Positions 20,701-29,062 of a stretch of DNA of 64,000 nt are shown here, piece by piece. The stretch spans positions 310,001 through 374,000 of the forward strand of contig OZ251245.1 in the NCBI GenBank assembly GCA_965240325.2, given 5' to 3'. The notes under the pieces were generated by a model. It was given only the letters and a program-made list of their open reading frames with translations, was not told the origin of the DNA and made no database searches. The translations under genes and the position numbers were made by a program. This DNA is from Rebecca billardiae RCC1528 (Eukaryota; Haptophyta). Each line of letters opens with the position of its first letter. Position 1 is the stretch's first letter.

Positions 20701-21068
20701 ACGCGCAGACGCTGCTCCGCGAGCACCGCGCGTGGGCGCCGTTCCTCCACTGGTGCTCACACCACGGCGTCCTGGTGGGCCATGCGCCGCTGCCGGGCGG
20801 ATATGACCCAGCCGCGACGCGCGCGCTCGGCGCCGGGACGCCCGTCGCGATGCTGCCCGCCGCGCCGCCGCCGGGCGCGGCGGGCGGCGTTGGCGCTGCC
20901 GAGGCGGGGCGCAGGCCGAGGGACGAGGGCGACGACGACGACGACGACGAGGGCGCGGAGCGCGCCAAGCGGCGGCGCAGCCGGTGGCAGGACGTGGACA
21001 GCGCGGCCGCGTCGACCGCGCCGCGCGCGCGCACAGAATTTGAAGACCTGTGGGCGCCGCCGCGCTAG
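17766..21068 (+). CDS. UPF1-like superfamily 1 RNA/DNA helicase
   Basis: 1,100 aa in one exon. It unwinds nucleic acids using ATP. The C-terminal half carries the SF1 motifs in order: Q-motif region LNQSQADAVRAAF, Walker A GPPGTGKT (near residue 625), SDSNIAVDNL, Walker B DEAC (near 741), LVGDQCQLPPT, QYRMHP, VISPYAAQ, VDGFQGREKE and NVALTRAK. The set fits the UPF1/SMUBP2/senataxin group. The N-terminus (1-90) is rich in RGG-type repeats expected to bind RNA, and the middle is Ala/Gly/Pro-rich low complexity. It lacks the CH zinc domain that defines true UPF1, so orthology is not claimed. The start ATG is in a good context and begins MAKKSGGG. Confidence 0.9.
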   Translation: MAKKSGGGEGGGKTRRGGQGRRGGTIAKRRAAVAASENITREIAANMAGGAGGGKGGGGGQNRRGGQGRRGGKGGGGGGGGGSQGASVAQLHKAIRREVNKDNVPGALVAYSQLRDARARMDGQTVHMLAMLLISHGHLRPALELLREVAPYRPLTPSQLPEALSNLPQTIDSAAAAAVVDALVGATAFADGDAAAEFFRARARWVVMEFADEARSALDAIAHSDPWVLARQGRCVLGCALSAGGNSGELLATGGMDAGSDVRRPLSIGDTVSLRLARPPAPAAAPTAAAPADEYGEGALPSARSALSLLEGSWIEAEVVSARPLVLKPVISTIASSVAGLVGAPRDAEQGAASAPPLPPPDGCGGGGAGLTPGAGSGPPTLRALWSGAAEPPGGGSGVFGPEPRAADAACAPRVVRAPSKNSALGGGSSAAPASAAAGREFRVDKLANRITLERTVRALAAVVGGSAGAGLPAGSPAAPIVAALLGVDVGDASILSRAPTDRPLVWPATDPSPAPPAGARLVREACALPRDAGMAADAAQPGGGLGAAGGSLAERFGLAAAAAAPGGGQRPAAAASADWRMPGAAAAAAPGSVGFVERFLGGLNQSQADAVRAAFERRLTLIQGPPGTGKTRVAVRVLLARVRAGDRCLAASDSNIAVDNLLSGLVALGLRAVRVGRPESTRPDLLPYCADEIGLRAGGRRSEQLQARMRAVQRAEVVCATCVGAGAPVLDRQQFHTVLVDEACQATDAATIVPLTRGCQSLVLVGDQCQLPPTVTSEDAKAGGAAVSLFERLLLAGVAPHMLRTQYRMHPAIAAFPSDCFYQGAVDSGVRAAERPAPPGFSWPRAETPVAFLHTLGAGGESSEGVSKLNQAEAEVVAHLVHSVLYAGGLRAAEVGVISPYAAQCTLLKRALSRSLGREHGRAVEVASVDGFQGREKELMVVSTVRANARGSVGFLADWRRANVALTRAKRGLIVVGDAQTLLREHRAWAPFLHWCSHHGVLVGHAPLPGGYDPAATRALGAGTPVAMLPAAPPPGAAGGVGAAEAGRRPRDEGDDDDDDEGAERAKRRRSRWQDVDSAAASTAPRARTEFEDLWAPPR

Positions 21069-22031
21069 CCGCGCCCGCGCTCCGAAGGCTGAGGGCTGGC
21101 TGGCTGAGCGCGGACGACGGCGGTTGCGAATGAAGGCGGATTGAGTCGGGCGAGCCCTGGCCGTTGCCGCCGTGCGACGCCGACCCGCGACCGGCCCGGT
21201 GCGAGTCCCGCGGTTCTAATTTATATTAATTAAAAGTATATCTATATCATATACTGCTAGTATTATAACTACTGCTAATCATTTAAATCAACATCAGCAT
21301 CATCACTAATAACAGTAACGACACCGTCGATCATCATCCGAACTTCTCTATACTCTGTCTCTAGTCTAACACTCGCCGCGGGCCCGTGGCGCGGCCACTA
21401 CAATCCGGGCGCGGGCCGCGGCGCGGGCCGCCGGGCCCCGGCCCGGGGCCGCGGCCGCGCCGCCGGCGGCCGCGCCCGCGGGCGCGGCGTGGCCGTGCCC
21501 GTGGCCGCGTATATGGGCCGCGTGGGGCTAGAGCGTGGGGCGTCCACGGCCACGGGCCGCGTGGCGCGTCGCGGTCGGCGGGCCGTTCTGCGCGGACCGT
21601 GATCGACTGCTACAGAGCTGCCGGCCGGCTGCGCGGCGTGATCCGCGTCCGCCCGCGGACGGCGTCACCGGGACGCGCAGCGCGCTTATCGACTGCCGCG
21701 CCCGACGCGCTGGCCGCGAGGGTCAGCGATGATAAGGATTTTGCGCGGCGTTTTGGCGCGCTAGCCCCTCAGACTCACTAGACTCAGGGCCACCACTCCT
21801 GTCACTGTCACTTGTCACTTCGTCAGTCCATGCCCTTGAATCTTACTAGTTACTGGCAATACTGCCGCCATCGTGCGGGATTGCCCGATTTCGTCAGCGA
21901 ACATGACTTGATCGCCGAGCGATCCCACCGTCCTTGCTTTGGAGTGCTGCTACTGGCCAGCCGCCAACTGCGGAGCGGGCGACGGAGCTGCCGGCCCTCG
22001 CACGCCGAGGCCGCTCGGACGGCCGCTGGCC
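21069..22031. other. Intergenic region, AT-rich then extremely GC-rich, no gene seen
   Basis: An AT-rich segment (about 21215-21370) is followed by a GGCCGCG/CGCGGGCC-rich low-complexity block (21375-21560). ORFs here are compositional. Confidence 0.65.
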
Positions 22032-23504
22032 ATGACGCCGTCGTCAGTGGTCACCTCCGCCGCGGTGGTCATGCTCTCCACCGCCATGTTCGGCTGGACC
22101 AATGGCAACATGAACACGCCCGCGCCCGCCATGCGGATTGCGTTTGGCATCCCGCCGGACGAGGCGGCACCATGGCGCGAGGTGATCTGGGGCTGGTGCG
22201 TGTCGGTGTACTGCCTGGGCGCGCTGTTCGGCTGCTTCTTCAGCCCCCGCCTCGCCGACCGGCTCGGCCGAAAGCGCTTCATCCTGCTCAACACGGTCAT
22301 CTTCATCGTCGGCGCGCTCGTCCAGGGCCTGGCCTTTGTCGGCGGCACCGCCGGCATCGTGCTCACGATGGTGGGCCGGCTGATCGTCGGCTGCGCGTCG
22401 GGCGGGACGACGGTGGTCGTGCCCGCGTACATGGGCGAGATCGCGCCGGACAACATCCGCGGCGCCCTCGGCGTCGCCTTCCAGCTCGTCGTCACCATCT
22501 CGATGCTGCTCGCGCAGCTGGCCGGCATGCCGCATAACCTGGGCACCGAGTCCGGGTGGCCGCTGGTGATGGCGCTGGCGGGCGCGCCCGGGCTGGTGCA
22601 GCTCGTGCTGCTCTCGTCGATCGTCGAGTCCCCGCGCTGGCTCGTCTACGTCGGGCGCACGCACGAGGCCGAGCTCGCGAGCGCGCGGCTGAGTGGCACC
22701 GCGCCGCGGGCTCACTACGCAGAGCTCTCCGATGCGGCGGCTGCTGCCGCGGCGGCGAGGGGTTCGGCGGAGGTCAAGAGCGACGGCGCGTCCGGGCAGC
22801 CCGCCGAGGCGCAGGGCGGCGGGCTCCGCGCCCTGCTCGCCGACGCGCGCGTGCGCCCGACGCTGATCCTCGCCACCATCACGCTGATGACGCAGCAGCT
22901 CTCCGGCATCAATAACGCGTTCAATTATTCGACAATCTTTCTCGCGGAGAATGGTGTCAGCCCTGAGGCGATCGACCGCGTGACGGTGTGGATGAACGTG
23001 GTGAACGTGCTGATGACCCTCGCCGCGACGCAGCTCGTCGACCGCTCCGGCCGGCGCGTGCTGCTGCTCAGCTCCACCTTCGGGATGGCCCTCTGCACGA
23101 TCGTCATCACACTGGGCATGCGCAACATTGCCGACGAGTGGGGTGTCACCCTCGCCTCCATCGGAATCGTCACGTTCGTCGCGTCCTTCGGGATCGGCAC
23201 GGGCCCGATCCCGTGGCTCCTCCCCGCCGAGCTCTTCTCGCAGGAGCACCGCGCGAGCGCGCAGGGCATCTCCGCGCTCGCCAACTGGGCGACCAACGGC
23301 GTGGTGGCGACCGCCTTCCTCCCGCTCGCGGACGTTCTCGGAAGCTTCTCGTTCCTTCCGTTTGGGGCGATCCTCGCGCTCTTCACGGGGTACGCATATG
23401 TGGCACTGCCGGAGACGAAGGGCGCCCAGCTCGGCGCGGCGGAGGAGGGCGCGCACGCCGACGACGAGAACGGCGGCGTCGAGTTCGTCGACGCGCACAC
23501 GTGA
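22032..23504 (+). CDS. MFS sugar porter (SLC2/GLUT-like)
   Basis: 490 aa, twelve predicted TM helices, a plasma-membrane or organelle hexose carrier. Sugar-porter signatures are present in order: DRLGRKRF after TM2, GRLIVGCASGG, VESPRWLVY (PESPR variant) ending the first half, QQLSGINNAFNYST in TM7, DRSGRRVLL, PWLLPAELF and ALPETKG at the end. The ATG at 22032 places the first helix (VVTSAAVVMLSTAMFGW) at the usual distance from the N-terminus. An in-frame ATG at 21939 would add 31 residues with no recognisable feature. Substrate and proton coupling cannot be read from sequence. Confidence 0.9.
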   Translation: MTPSSVVTSAAVVMLSTAMFGWTNGNMNTPAPAMRIAFGIPPDEAAPWREVIWGWCVSVYCLGALFGCFFSPRLADRLGRKRFILLNTVIFIVGALVQGLAFVGGTAGIVLTMVGRLIVGCASGGTTVVVPAYMGEIAPDNIRGALGVAFQLVVTISMLLAQLAGMPHNLGTESGWPLVMALAGAPGLVQLVLLSSIVESPRWLVYVGRTHEAELASARLSGTAPRAHYAELSDAAAAAAAARGSAEVKSDGASGQPAEAQGGGLRALLADARVRPTLILATITLMTQQLSGINNAFNYSTIFLAENGVSPEAIDRVTVWMNVVNVLMTLAATQLVDRSGRRVLLLSSTFGMALCTIVITLGMRNIADEWGVTLASIGIVTFVASFGIGTGPIPWLLPAELFSQEHRASAQGISALANWATNGVVATAFLPLADVLGSFSFLPFGAILALFTGYAYVALPETKGAQLGAAEEGAHADDENGGVEFVDAHT

Positions 23505-24134
23505 CGCGCCGCAGCCCGGCGCGGCGTCGCGCCCGGCCCGCGCGCGGCGGCTGCGGTCGTCGCTCTCTCGGCTCCAGCGCGCGGCGGCTGGACAGCTCCA
23601 GCTCGAGGCGCGCCGCCGCCGCCGCCGTCGGGAACGCGGCGCCGCTCTTCCGCCCGCCGCGGCGCGAGGCCACCATGCCGCGACCAGCGCCTGTCGCTCG
23701 CTGCTGCTCGGCCGATGCTTGTTGGGCGGCGGCATCGACAACGCGCCTTCGATCCTCACGGATGCGGGGCGGGGACTGTGCCCGCGCGCCGCCGCCGCGC
23801 CGCCGCCCGTGATTCGCCGTGATGCAGGCGGCCAGTGCGCAGTCGCACAGGCCGCATTGCCATTGGCCGACTCCGGCGCACGCTGCAACCTGGCGGGCCT
23901 GCGTTGCCAGCGTCTGTGCTGTCGTCGACGGCAGCGAAAGCGGCGTTTCTGATGATACTCGCGACTGCGGTCGACGCGACGGTCAGATCCGTCCGTCTCG
24001 CGAGGCGCGGCGACAACTGTCGACTGTCGAGTAGTGTCGACTGTCGAGCGGAAATGCTCCCGCGAATAAAGAATTGCTGAAAAAATCCTCGCGCGTTCAA
24101 ACGGTTTCCGGACACGGGCCTGAACGGTTCCAGG
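23505..24134. other. Intergenic region, no gene seen
   Basis: About 630 bp downstream of the sugar porter. It is GC-rich at first and closer to balanced composition near 24000. No repeat or conserved ORF was recognised. Confidence 0.6.
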
Positions 24135-25811
24135 ATGTCAGCCGAGGTGATGGACACGGACGCGGCGTTAGCGCGCCTCAAAGCGCGCTCGCGCTCGAAC
24201 AGCCTGGCCAGCGGGCCGGCGCAGGGCGCGATGCGCGGCACACCCGCGCGCTCGCTCTCGCGCGCCTCGCTCGTATCGACGCCGAGTGCCAACGATCCCT
24301 CCACCGAGCGCGTCGCGCTCACGAACGTGCGGACGAGCCTCGTGGCTTCCCTCGAGGAGGACGTGCGCCGGCACAAGCTGGAGGCGGAGCGGCACGCGCT
24401 GCGCTCGGCGAAGATGGAGGAGCTTCTCCGCGAGGCGATGGAGAAGCTCGCGGCGCGCGAGCCCGCCGCAGCCCCCGCGGACGACGGCGCGGCCGAAGCG
24501 ACCGCGCAGCTGGAGGCTGAGATCGCCGCCCTCCGGGCCTCCAAGGACGAGCAGCAGGCCCGCGCGTCGGGGCTGGCGCGCGAGCTGGAGCGCGCGCGCA
24601 CGGAGCGGTCGCAGCTCACGGAGCAGCTCCGCGTGGCGCAGCACGCCGCGAGCACCGCCGAGCACGCGGTGGACGCGGCGCGCGAGGAGATGATGGCGGA
24701 GCTGACCGCTGCGCGCGCGCAGGCGGCCGCGGCGGCCGAGACGCGCGCGCGCACGCAGCACGAGGTGGAGGCGATCCTCGCGGAGCGCGTGGAGCTGGAG
24801 CGCGCGGCGCGGGCCGCGCGTGACGAGGCCGCCTCCGCGCGCGCAGACGCCGAGCAGGCGCGCGCCGACGCGAGCCGCGCGCACGAGGCGCTTCAGAGCA
24901 GCCAGGCGCAAGCGACCGAACTGGAAAAGGCAAGCCGCGCGCTCGCGCGCGACGCGTCGGCGGGCGCGAGCGCCGAGTCGCAGCTGCAGTCGGCGCGAGC
25001 GGCGCACAAGGCCGAGCTGGGCAAGCTCAAGGAGCAGCTCGCCAAATCGAAGGCCGAGCTCGTCACCGCCGCCTCGGAGCGGCAGGCCGCGGATAAGCGC
25101 GCCGCCGCAGCAAAGGAGCGCTCCGCCAAGCTGAGCGCCGAGGTCGCTGAACTCAAGAAAGAGCGGAGCTCGCTCAACGAGTCACTCACGCGCGCGCGCA
25201 CGCAGCTCGCCGCGGCGGAGGCGGCGGCGGGCGGCGCGAGCGCCGCCGCCAAGGAGCGCCGCGCCTCGCGCCAGCCCAGCCTCTCCGAGCTGCCGCGCGC
25301 CAACTCGAGTGCCAAGCTGGACGCTACACAGGCGCGGCTCGAGGCGCGCGCGCGCGACGCGGAGCGCAAGCGCGACGATGAGCAGCGCGCGAAGGAGGCG
25401 CTGCGCACGGCGCTCAAGGCGTCCGAGTCGGAGCGGGACAAGTACCGCGAGGCGCTCGGCCTCGCCGAGGCGGAGATCAAGCGGCTCGTCCCCGAGCTCG
25501 GCGACTGGCAGCAGGGCGTGATCCCCGCGCACAAGCAGCTCCACGCGTCGCACTATGTGCGCACAGTCAATCTCCAGCGCGAGATTGCGCGGCTGCAGGC
25601 CGAGCTTGACGCGGCGCGGGGCGGCGGCGCGGAGCAGCCGGAGGGCGCGGCGGCCGCGTCGACGCTGCCCTCGCTGGGCGGCGCGCACAGCCCCGCGCAC
25701 GCGGCGCCGCCCAAGCGCAGCCCGTCGTCACATCACGTGCAGACTCGCCGCGCGGCCGATGCCGATGGCGCTGACGAGACTCAGGCTCCTCACGGACAAC
25801 ACGATTATTGA
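24135..25811 (+). CDS. Coiled-coil protein of unknown function
   Basis: 558 aa. The N-terminal 65 residues are Ser/Arg-rich and may be phosphorylated. From about residue 70 to 475 the sequence is almost continuous heptad-like helix (Glu/Ala/Arg/Leu-rich, few prolines). A short conserved-looking block, PELGDWQQGVIPAHKQLHAS, precedes a last helix and a His/Ser-rich tail. It resembles generic structural coiled-coil proteins of centrosome, flagellum or cytoskeleton, but no specific family was recognised. Single exon, ATG preceded by an A/G-rich context. Confidence 0.75.
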   Translation: MSAEVMDTDAALARLKARSRSNSLASGPAQGAMRGTPARSLSRASLVSTPSANDPSTERVALTNVRTSLVASLEEDVRRHKLEAERHALRSAKMEELLREAMEKLAAREPAAAPADDGAAEATAQLEAEIAALRASKDEQQARASGLARELERARTERSQLTEQLRVAQHAASTAEHAVDAAREEMMAELTAARAQAAAAAETRARTQHEVEAILAERVELERAARAARDEAASARADAEQARADASRAHEALQSSQAQATELEKASRALARDASAGASAESQLQSARAAHKAELGKLKEQLAKSKAELVTAASERQAADKRAAAAKERSAKLSAEVAELKKERSSLNESLTRARTQLAAAEAAAGGASAAAKERRASRQPSLSELPRANSSAKLDATQARLEARARDAERKRDDEQRAKEALRTALKASESERDKYREALGLAEAEIKRLVPELGDWQQGVIPAHKQLHASHYVRTVNLQREIARLQAELDAARGGGAEQPEGAAAASTLPSLGGAHSPAHAAPPKRSPSSHHVQTRRAADADGADETQAPHGQHDY

Positions 25812-25986
25812 CGAGCAGCAGCTCTCTAGCCGAGTGCCACGCTGATGCATGCGCGCGCGCCGGTCCGCGATTATTCGCGATGATACTTCGTCTGCATATC
25901 ATGAATAAGAATGACGACGATGATGATGGCGTCTTACAGGTATATTAATATTGTCATCCGCCTAGCTGACGAGCCTCAGGCAAAAT

Positions 25987-27658
25987 TTATTCTGAGCCGC
26001 CGCCGATGTTCAACAGCAGCGCCTGCGCCTCGTGGTCGCACACTGTCGTCCGCCGGCGGCACTCGATGGCGAGATAGACGACGAGCATGTCGATCATGAG
26101 CAGGATGAACGCGAGCGCTTTGAGCTGCCACGCCCACAGGCCGAACCGCTTGAACGAGTCGAACGCCTCGTGGATCGCGTCCACCTCCGAGTCCATCTCC
26201 TCGTTGAGCTGGCGGTACTTGCGCGAGTCACGCACCATCATCCCGCCCTCGCTCGGCCGCGCCGCTGCGGCAAAGCCACCGGACGGTGGCGCGCTGCCGT
26301 GGACTGGGAGCGCGGGCAACGGGCGCGATGGCGGGCGTGCGGTCGGCTCGACCGGCGGCGCCGACCAGTGCGCCGCGTCCAGGTGCAGCGGGAACCCCGC
26401 GCCGGGCCTGCCGCCGCCCTCCACGTCCACAGCCCGGGCCCGGTCATCTGCAGCGGACGCGCCGTCCGCTGCCGGCGCGCCTTGTCCCATCTGCTCGTGT
26501 GTGCCGCCGAGGCGCGGGCGCGCGGACGTGTCGGGCGCGCCGCGCGGGGCGTGAGCGTGGCGCGCTCGACGCGGAGCGGGGCGGGGCGCACGCGCGCCGC
26601 TGCCGCCGCGGGCGCCGCCGCACCTCGCGAGACGCCGCGAGCGACGCCTGGAGGCTCGCCCTGCGGTCGTCCTCAAAGATTGGCGGCGCAGTCTGGCCAC
26701 TCTTGTGCAGGTTTCGCCACCGTAGCTCTCGGTCGGCCTCCGGCTCGGTGCGCTCCGCGGTGATGTGCTGGCTGGGGTCCACGCGCTTGGGCGCGCGGTA
26801 CTTCCTCCCCGCCGCGGCGCCCGGCCCGGTGAGGGGCGGCATCGGTCGCTCCGCGCGCAGGCAGCACAGGCAATAGACGCAAATACAAAGCGCGCACGAG
26901 ATCGGAATCACGAGGCTCACAATCTGCAGCCATCGCCCCATGCTTAGGCCTACGCTGCCATCGGCAGCGCCGTCGTCTCCGGGAGCGGCGGCGGTGGACC
27001 CGCCAGGCGACGTCGTGTTCCGCCCCGCGCCCGGCGCCGCCGTGCGCTTGTCGTCCGCTGGCGGCGGATGCGGCGGCGGATGCGGCGGCGGGTGTCCGGG
27101 CGGCGGGTGCCCGGGCGGTGGCAATGGTGGCGGTGGCGGCGCCGGTGGGCTCGGGGGCGGCGGAGGGGGGCGAGGCGACGCGGTCGGAGGTGGATGCGGG
27201 CTGGGTGGCATCGCCGGTGGCTGATGTGGCGGCGGCGGCGAGCCTGGTGGTGGTGAGCTCGGTGGTGGTGGACGCAGCGGCGGGTGTGGCGGCGAGGGCG
27301 GCGACGGCGGCGGTGGTGGCGGATGCGGCGGGCTCGGTGGCGAGCTGGGCGGGCTCGGCGGGCTCGGCGGAGTACTGGGTGGAGCCGGTGGTGCGTGTGG
27401 CTCATGGACGGACGCCACGCTCGAGCCCGTGTACATCGGTGCGCACGGCACGCAGTCTGAGTATATTGTCACGGCGGCAATGAGGCATGCGCCAAGCACG
27501 CAGTTGGTCGCCGACCAGCAGGCGACCTCGTTCTTGTTCCGCAGGACGTTCGCCGTGGCACTCTCGAGCTCCAGCCACTGCTCCCTTCGCCGCTGGACGT
27601 ACTCGCGCCGCGGTCGTCTCAGCGACGGTGGCCCGCCGCCCTGCTCGGCGCCCGGCAT
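25987..27658 (-). CDS. Proline-rich multipass membrane protein, 2 exons
   Basis: Not a recognised family. Exons 27658-26624 and 26490-25987 give 512 aa. The intron (26491-26623, 133 nt) starts GTGCGG and ends CAG, phase 0, and its removal links two otherwise broken frames. Visible parts: a short basic N-terminus, TM1 (about 53-70, VLGACLIAAVTIY) and a luminal or extracellular Pro-rich stretch of PPSPP/PPPHPP type (about 90-205). TM2 (about 255-278) is cysteine-rich, and the Ala/Pro linker is followed by a final TM (about 463-489) preceded by the helix QLNEEMDSEVDAIHEAFDSF. Similar Pro-rich wall or plasma-membrane proteins are common in algae. Splice site choice at the acceptor could shift by one codon (GAG or CAG). 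Confidence 0.65.
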
Positions 27659-28010
27659 GATGCTCTCCCGAGCGCCACTCCCTGCCTGGCTGCGCCGAGA
27701 TGATATCGAGCGAGCTGCCCGGCTGCACTGCCTGTTTGCATTTGTCGGCTCGATTTTCGGCGGCGGAGTCCGGGGCCGGCGCTCATCAACCAGAAACCCG
27801 AGCCAAGCCGGAGTCCTTTGACCTTTGCGTCATGGGGGCGAGCCGCCCGGCGCGGCATCAATCGTTCGCTACGCTATTGGCTACAGGCAGATTGCACGCA
27901 AAACTGCCTGCTGGCGAAACGCGGTCCCTGTGCCTGTGGGCTTCACTGAGCCCCCTCTCGAGTCGAGTCAGACTGTGGCCAGCGTCACTTGTCCGGGGCC
28001 GGCTGAACGT
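27659..28010. other. Intergenic region, no gene seen
   Basis: About 350 bp between the start of the proline-rich membrane protein and the stop of the LOG-family gene, both on the minus strand. It presumably holds the promoter of the former and the 3' end of the latter. No repeat was recognised. Confidence 0.55.
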
Positions 28011-28754
28011 TCACGTCGAGCGCGCGAGCGCGAGTCCCAGCAGCACTCCGGCGGCGAGCGTGGCAGCATGGGTCGCGGACGCGGGCACTGCAGCCCAGGC
28101 GGCTCGTGAGAAGGGCGGCGCGGCCAGCGCCTCGCTGCGGTAGTTGACCCGCGCCGCCGACGCCGCGGCGAGCAGCTCGGCGTTCGGCCCGCGCGCCACC
28201 TCCGCCTCGGCCCACGCGAGCGCGTCCTCGGCGCACTCGAACACAGGCAGGAGCTGCTCCGGCGACACCTTGATCACGGTCGTCGCCTGCGCGGCGCGCA
28301 TCTGCGCGATGAAGCCGTCGTAGTAGCCGTCCACGTTGATCAGGCAGACGGGGAGCGTGCTCATCCCCAGCTGACGCAGCGCGACCACCTCGAACAGCTC
28401 GTCCCAGGTGCCGGGCCCGCCAGGCAGCACGAGGATGCAGTCAGATGTCGCGCGGAGTGTTCGCTTCCGCTCCGCGAGATCATCCCCGTCGACCACCACC
28501 ATCTTGGAGCCCGATACGGCCTCGGACATGGCGAAGTCCGCTTCGTCGACCACCCAACGGCGATGGATGATCCCCTCGATCACGCCGCCTCGCGCCGCGA
28601 TCGCCGCGTTCAGCGCGCCCATCCCGCCCACCTTCCCGCCGCCATTGATGCACACGTGGCCGTGATCGGCGAGCAGAGCGCCGAGCCGCGTCGCTTGCGC
28701 CAGGAAGCTGCTCGGCGTCTTCGACGAGCTCGAGGCGAAGACGCACACGCGCAT
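28011..28754 (-). CDS. LOG-family (lysine decarboxylase-like) phosphoribohydrolase with C-terminal membrane tail
   Basis: 247 aa. LOG enzymes cleave nucleoside 5'-monophosphates, in plants releasing active cytokinin bases. The fold is recognisable from VCVFASSSSKTP at the start, the nucleotide-binding GGGKVGGMGAL and the catalytic signature PGGPGTWDELFE (the PGGxGTxxE motif is complete). The body ends near residue 205. An added hydrophobic C-terminal segment (THAATLAAGVLLGLALA, about 228-244) suggests a tail anchor, which is unusual for this normally soluble family. Whether it makes cytokinin here is unknown. Confidence 0.88.
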   Translation of the reverse strand: MRVCVFASSSSKTPSSFLAQATRLGALLADHGHVCINGGGKVGGMGALNAAIAARGGVIEGIIHRRWVVDEADFAMSEAVSGSKMVVVDGDDLAERKRTLRATSDCILVLPGGPGTWDELFEVVALRQLGMSTLPVCLINVDGYYDGFIAQMRAAQATTVIKVSPEQLLPVFECAEDALAWAEAEVARGPNAELLAAASAARVNYRSEALAAPPFSRAAWAAVPASATHAATLAAGVLLGLALARST

Positions 28755-29062
28755 GCTGTGAGATCGAGCTTCGCAAGTATGGGGGTCCGGTATGTGCCCG
28801 TTGGCGTTTCTGCTTAGTCAGTTACCCGCCTCGCTACCCATCTACCCGATGGATTAATAGTCTCAACCGAAGGCGCAATTTCGACATATGGGAAAAAAGG
28901 CGCGGGAGTACTTATCGATGCGGATATATGTCCGGTACGTCGCCACGCCCGAAAGCCGCTTCGTCGTCGGCTGTTCGGCCTTCAAAAGGGAGCTGCACGA
29001 CGCAGCTTTGCGGCGTGTCATTGGCCAGCTCCTGGCCAGCTCGGCGCTCGAGTTGCGCAGGC

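Noticed and set aside
21386-21781. ORF in the GGCCGCG-rich block
   Set aside because: Simple-sequence translation product (Gly/Arg/Pro) with no protein-like pattern.
22044-23888. 614-residue antisense ORF opposite the sugar porter
   Set aside because: Compositional shadow; the sense frame has all sugar-porter signatures.
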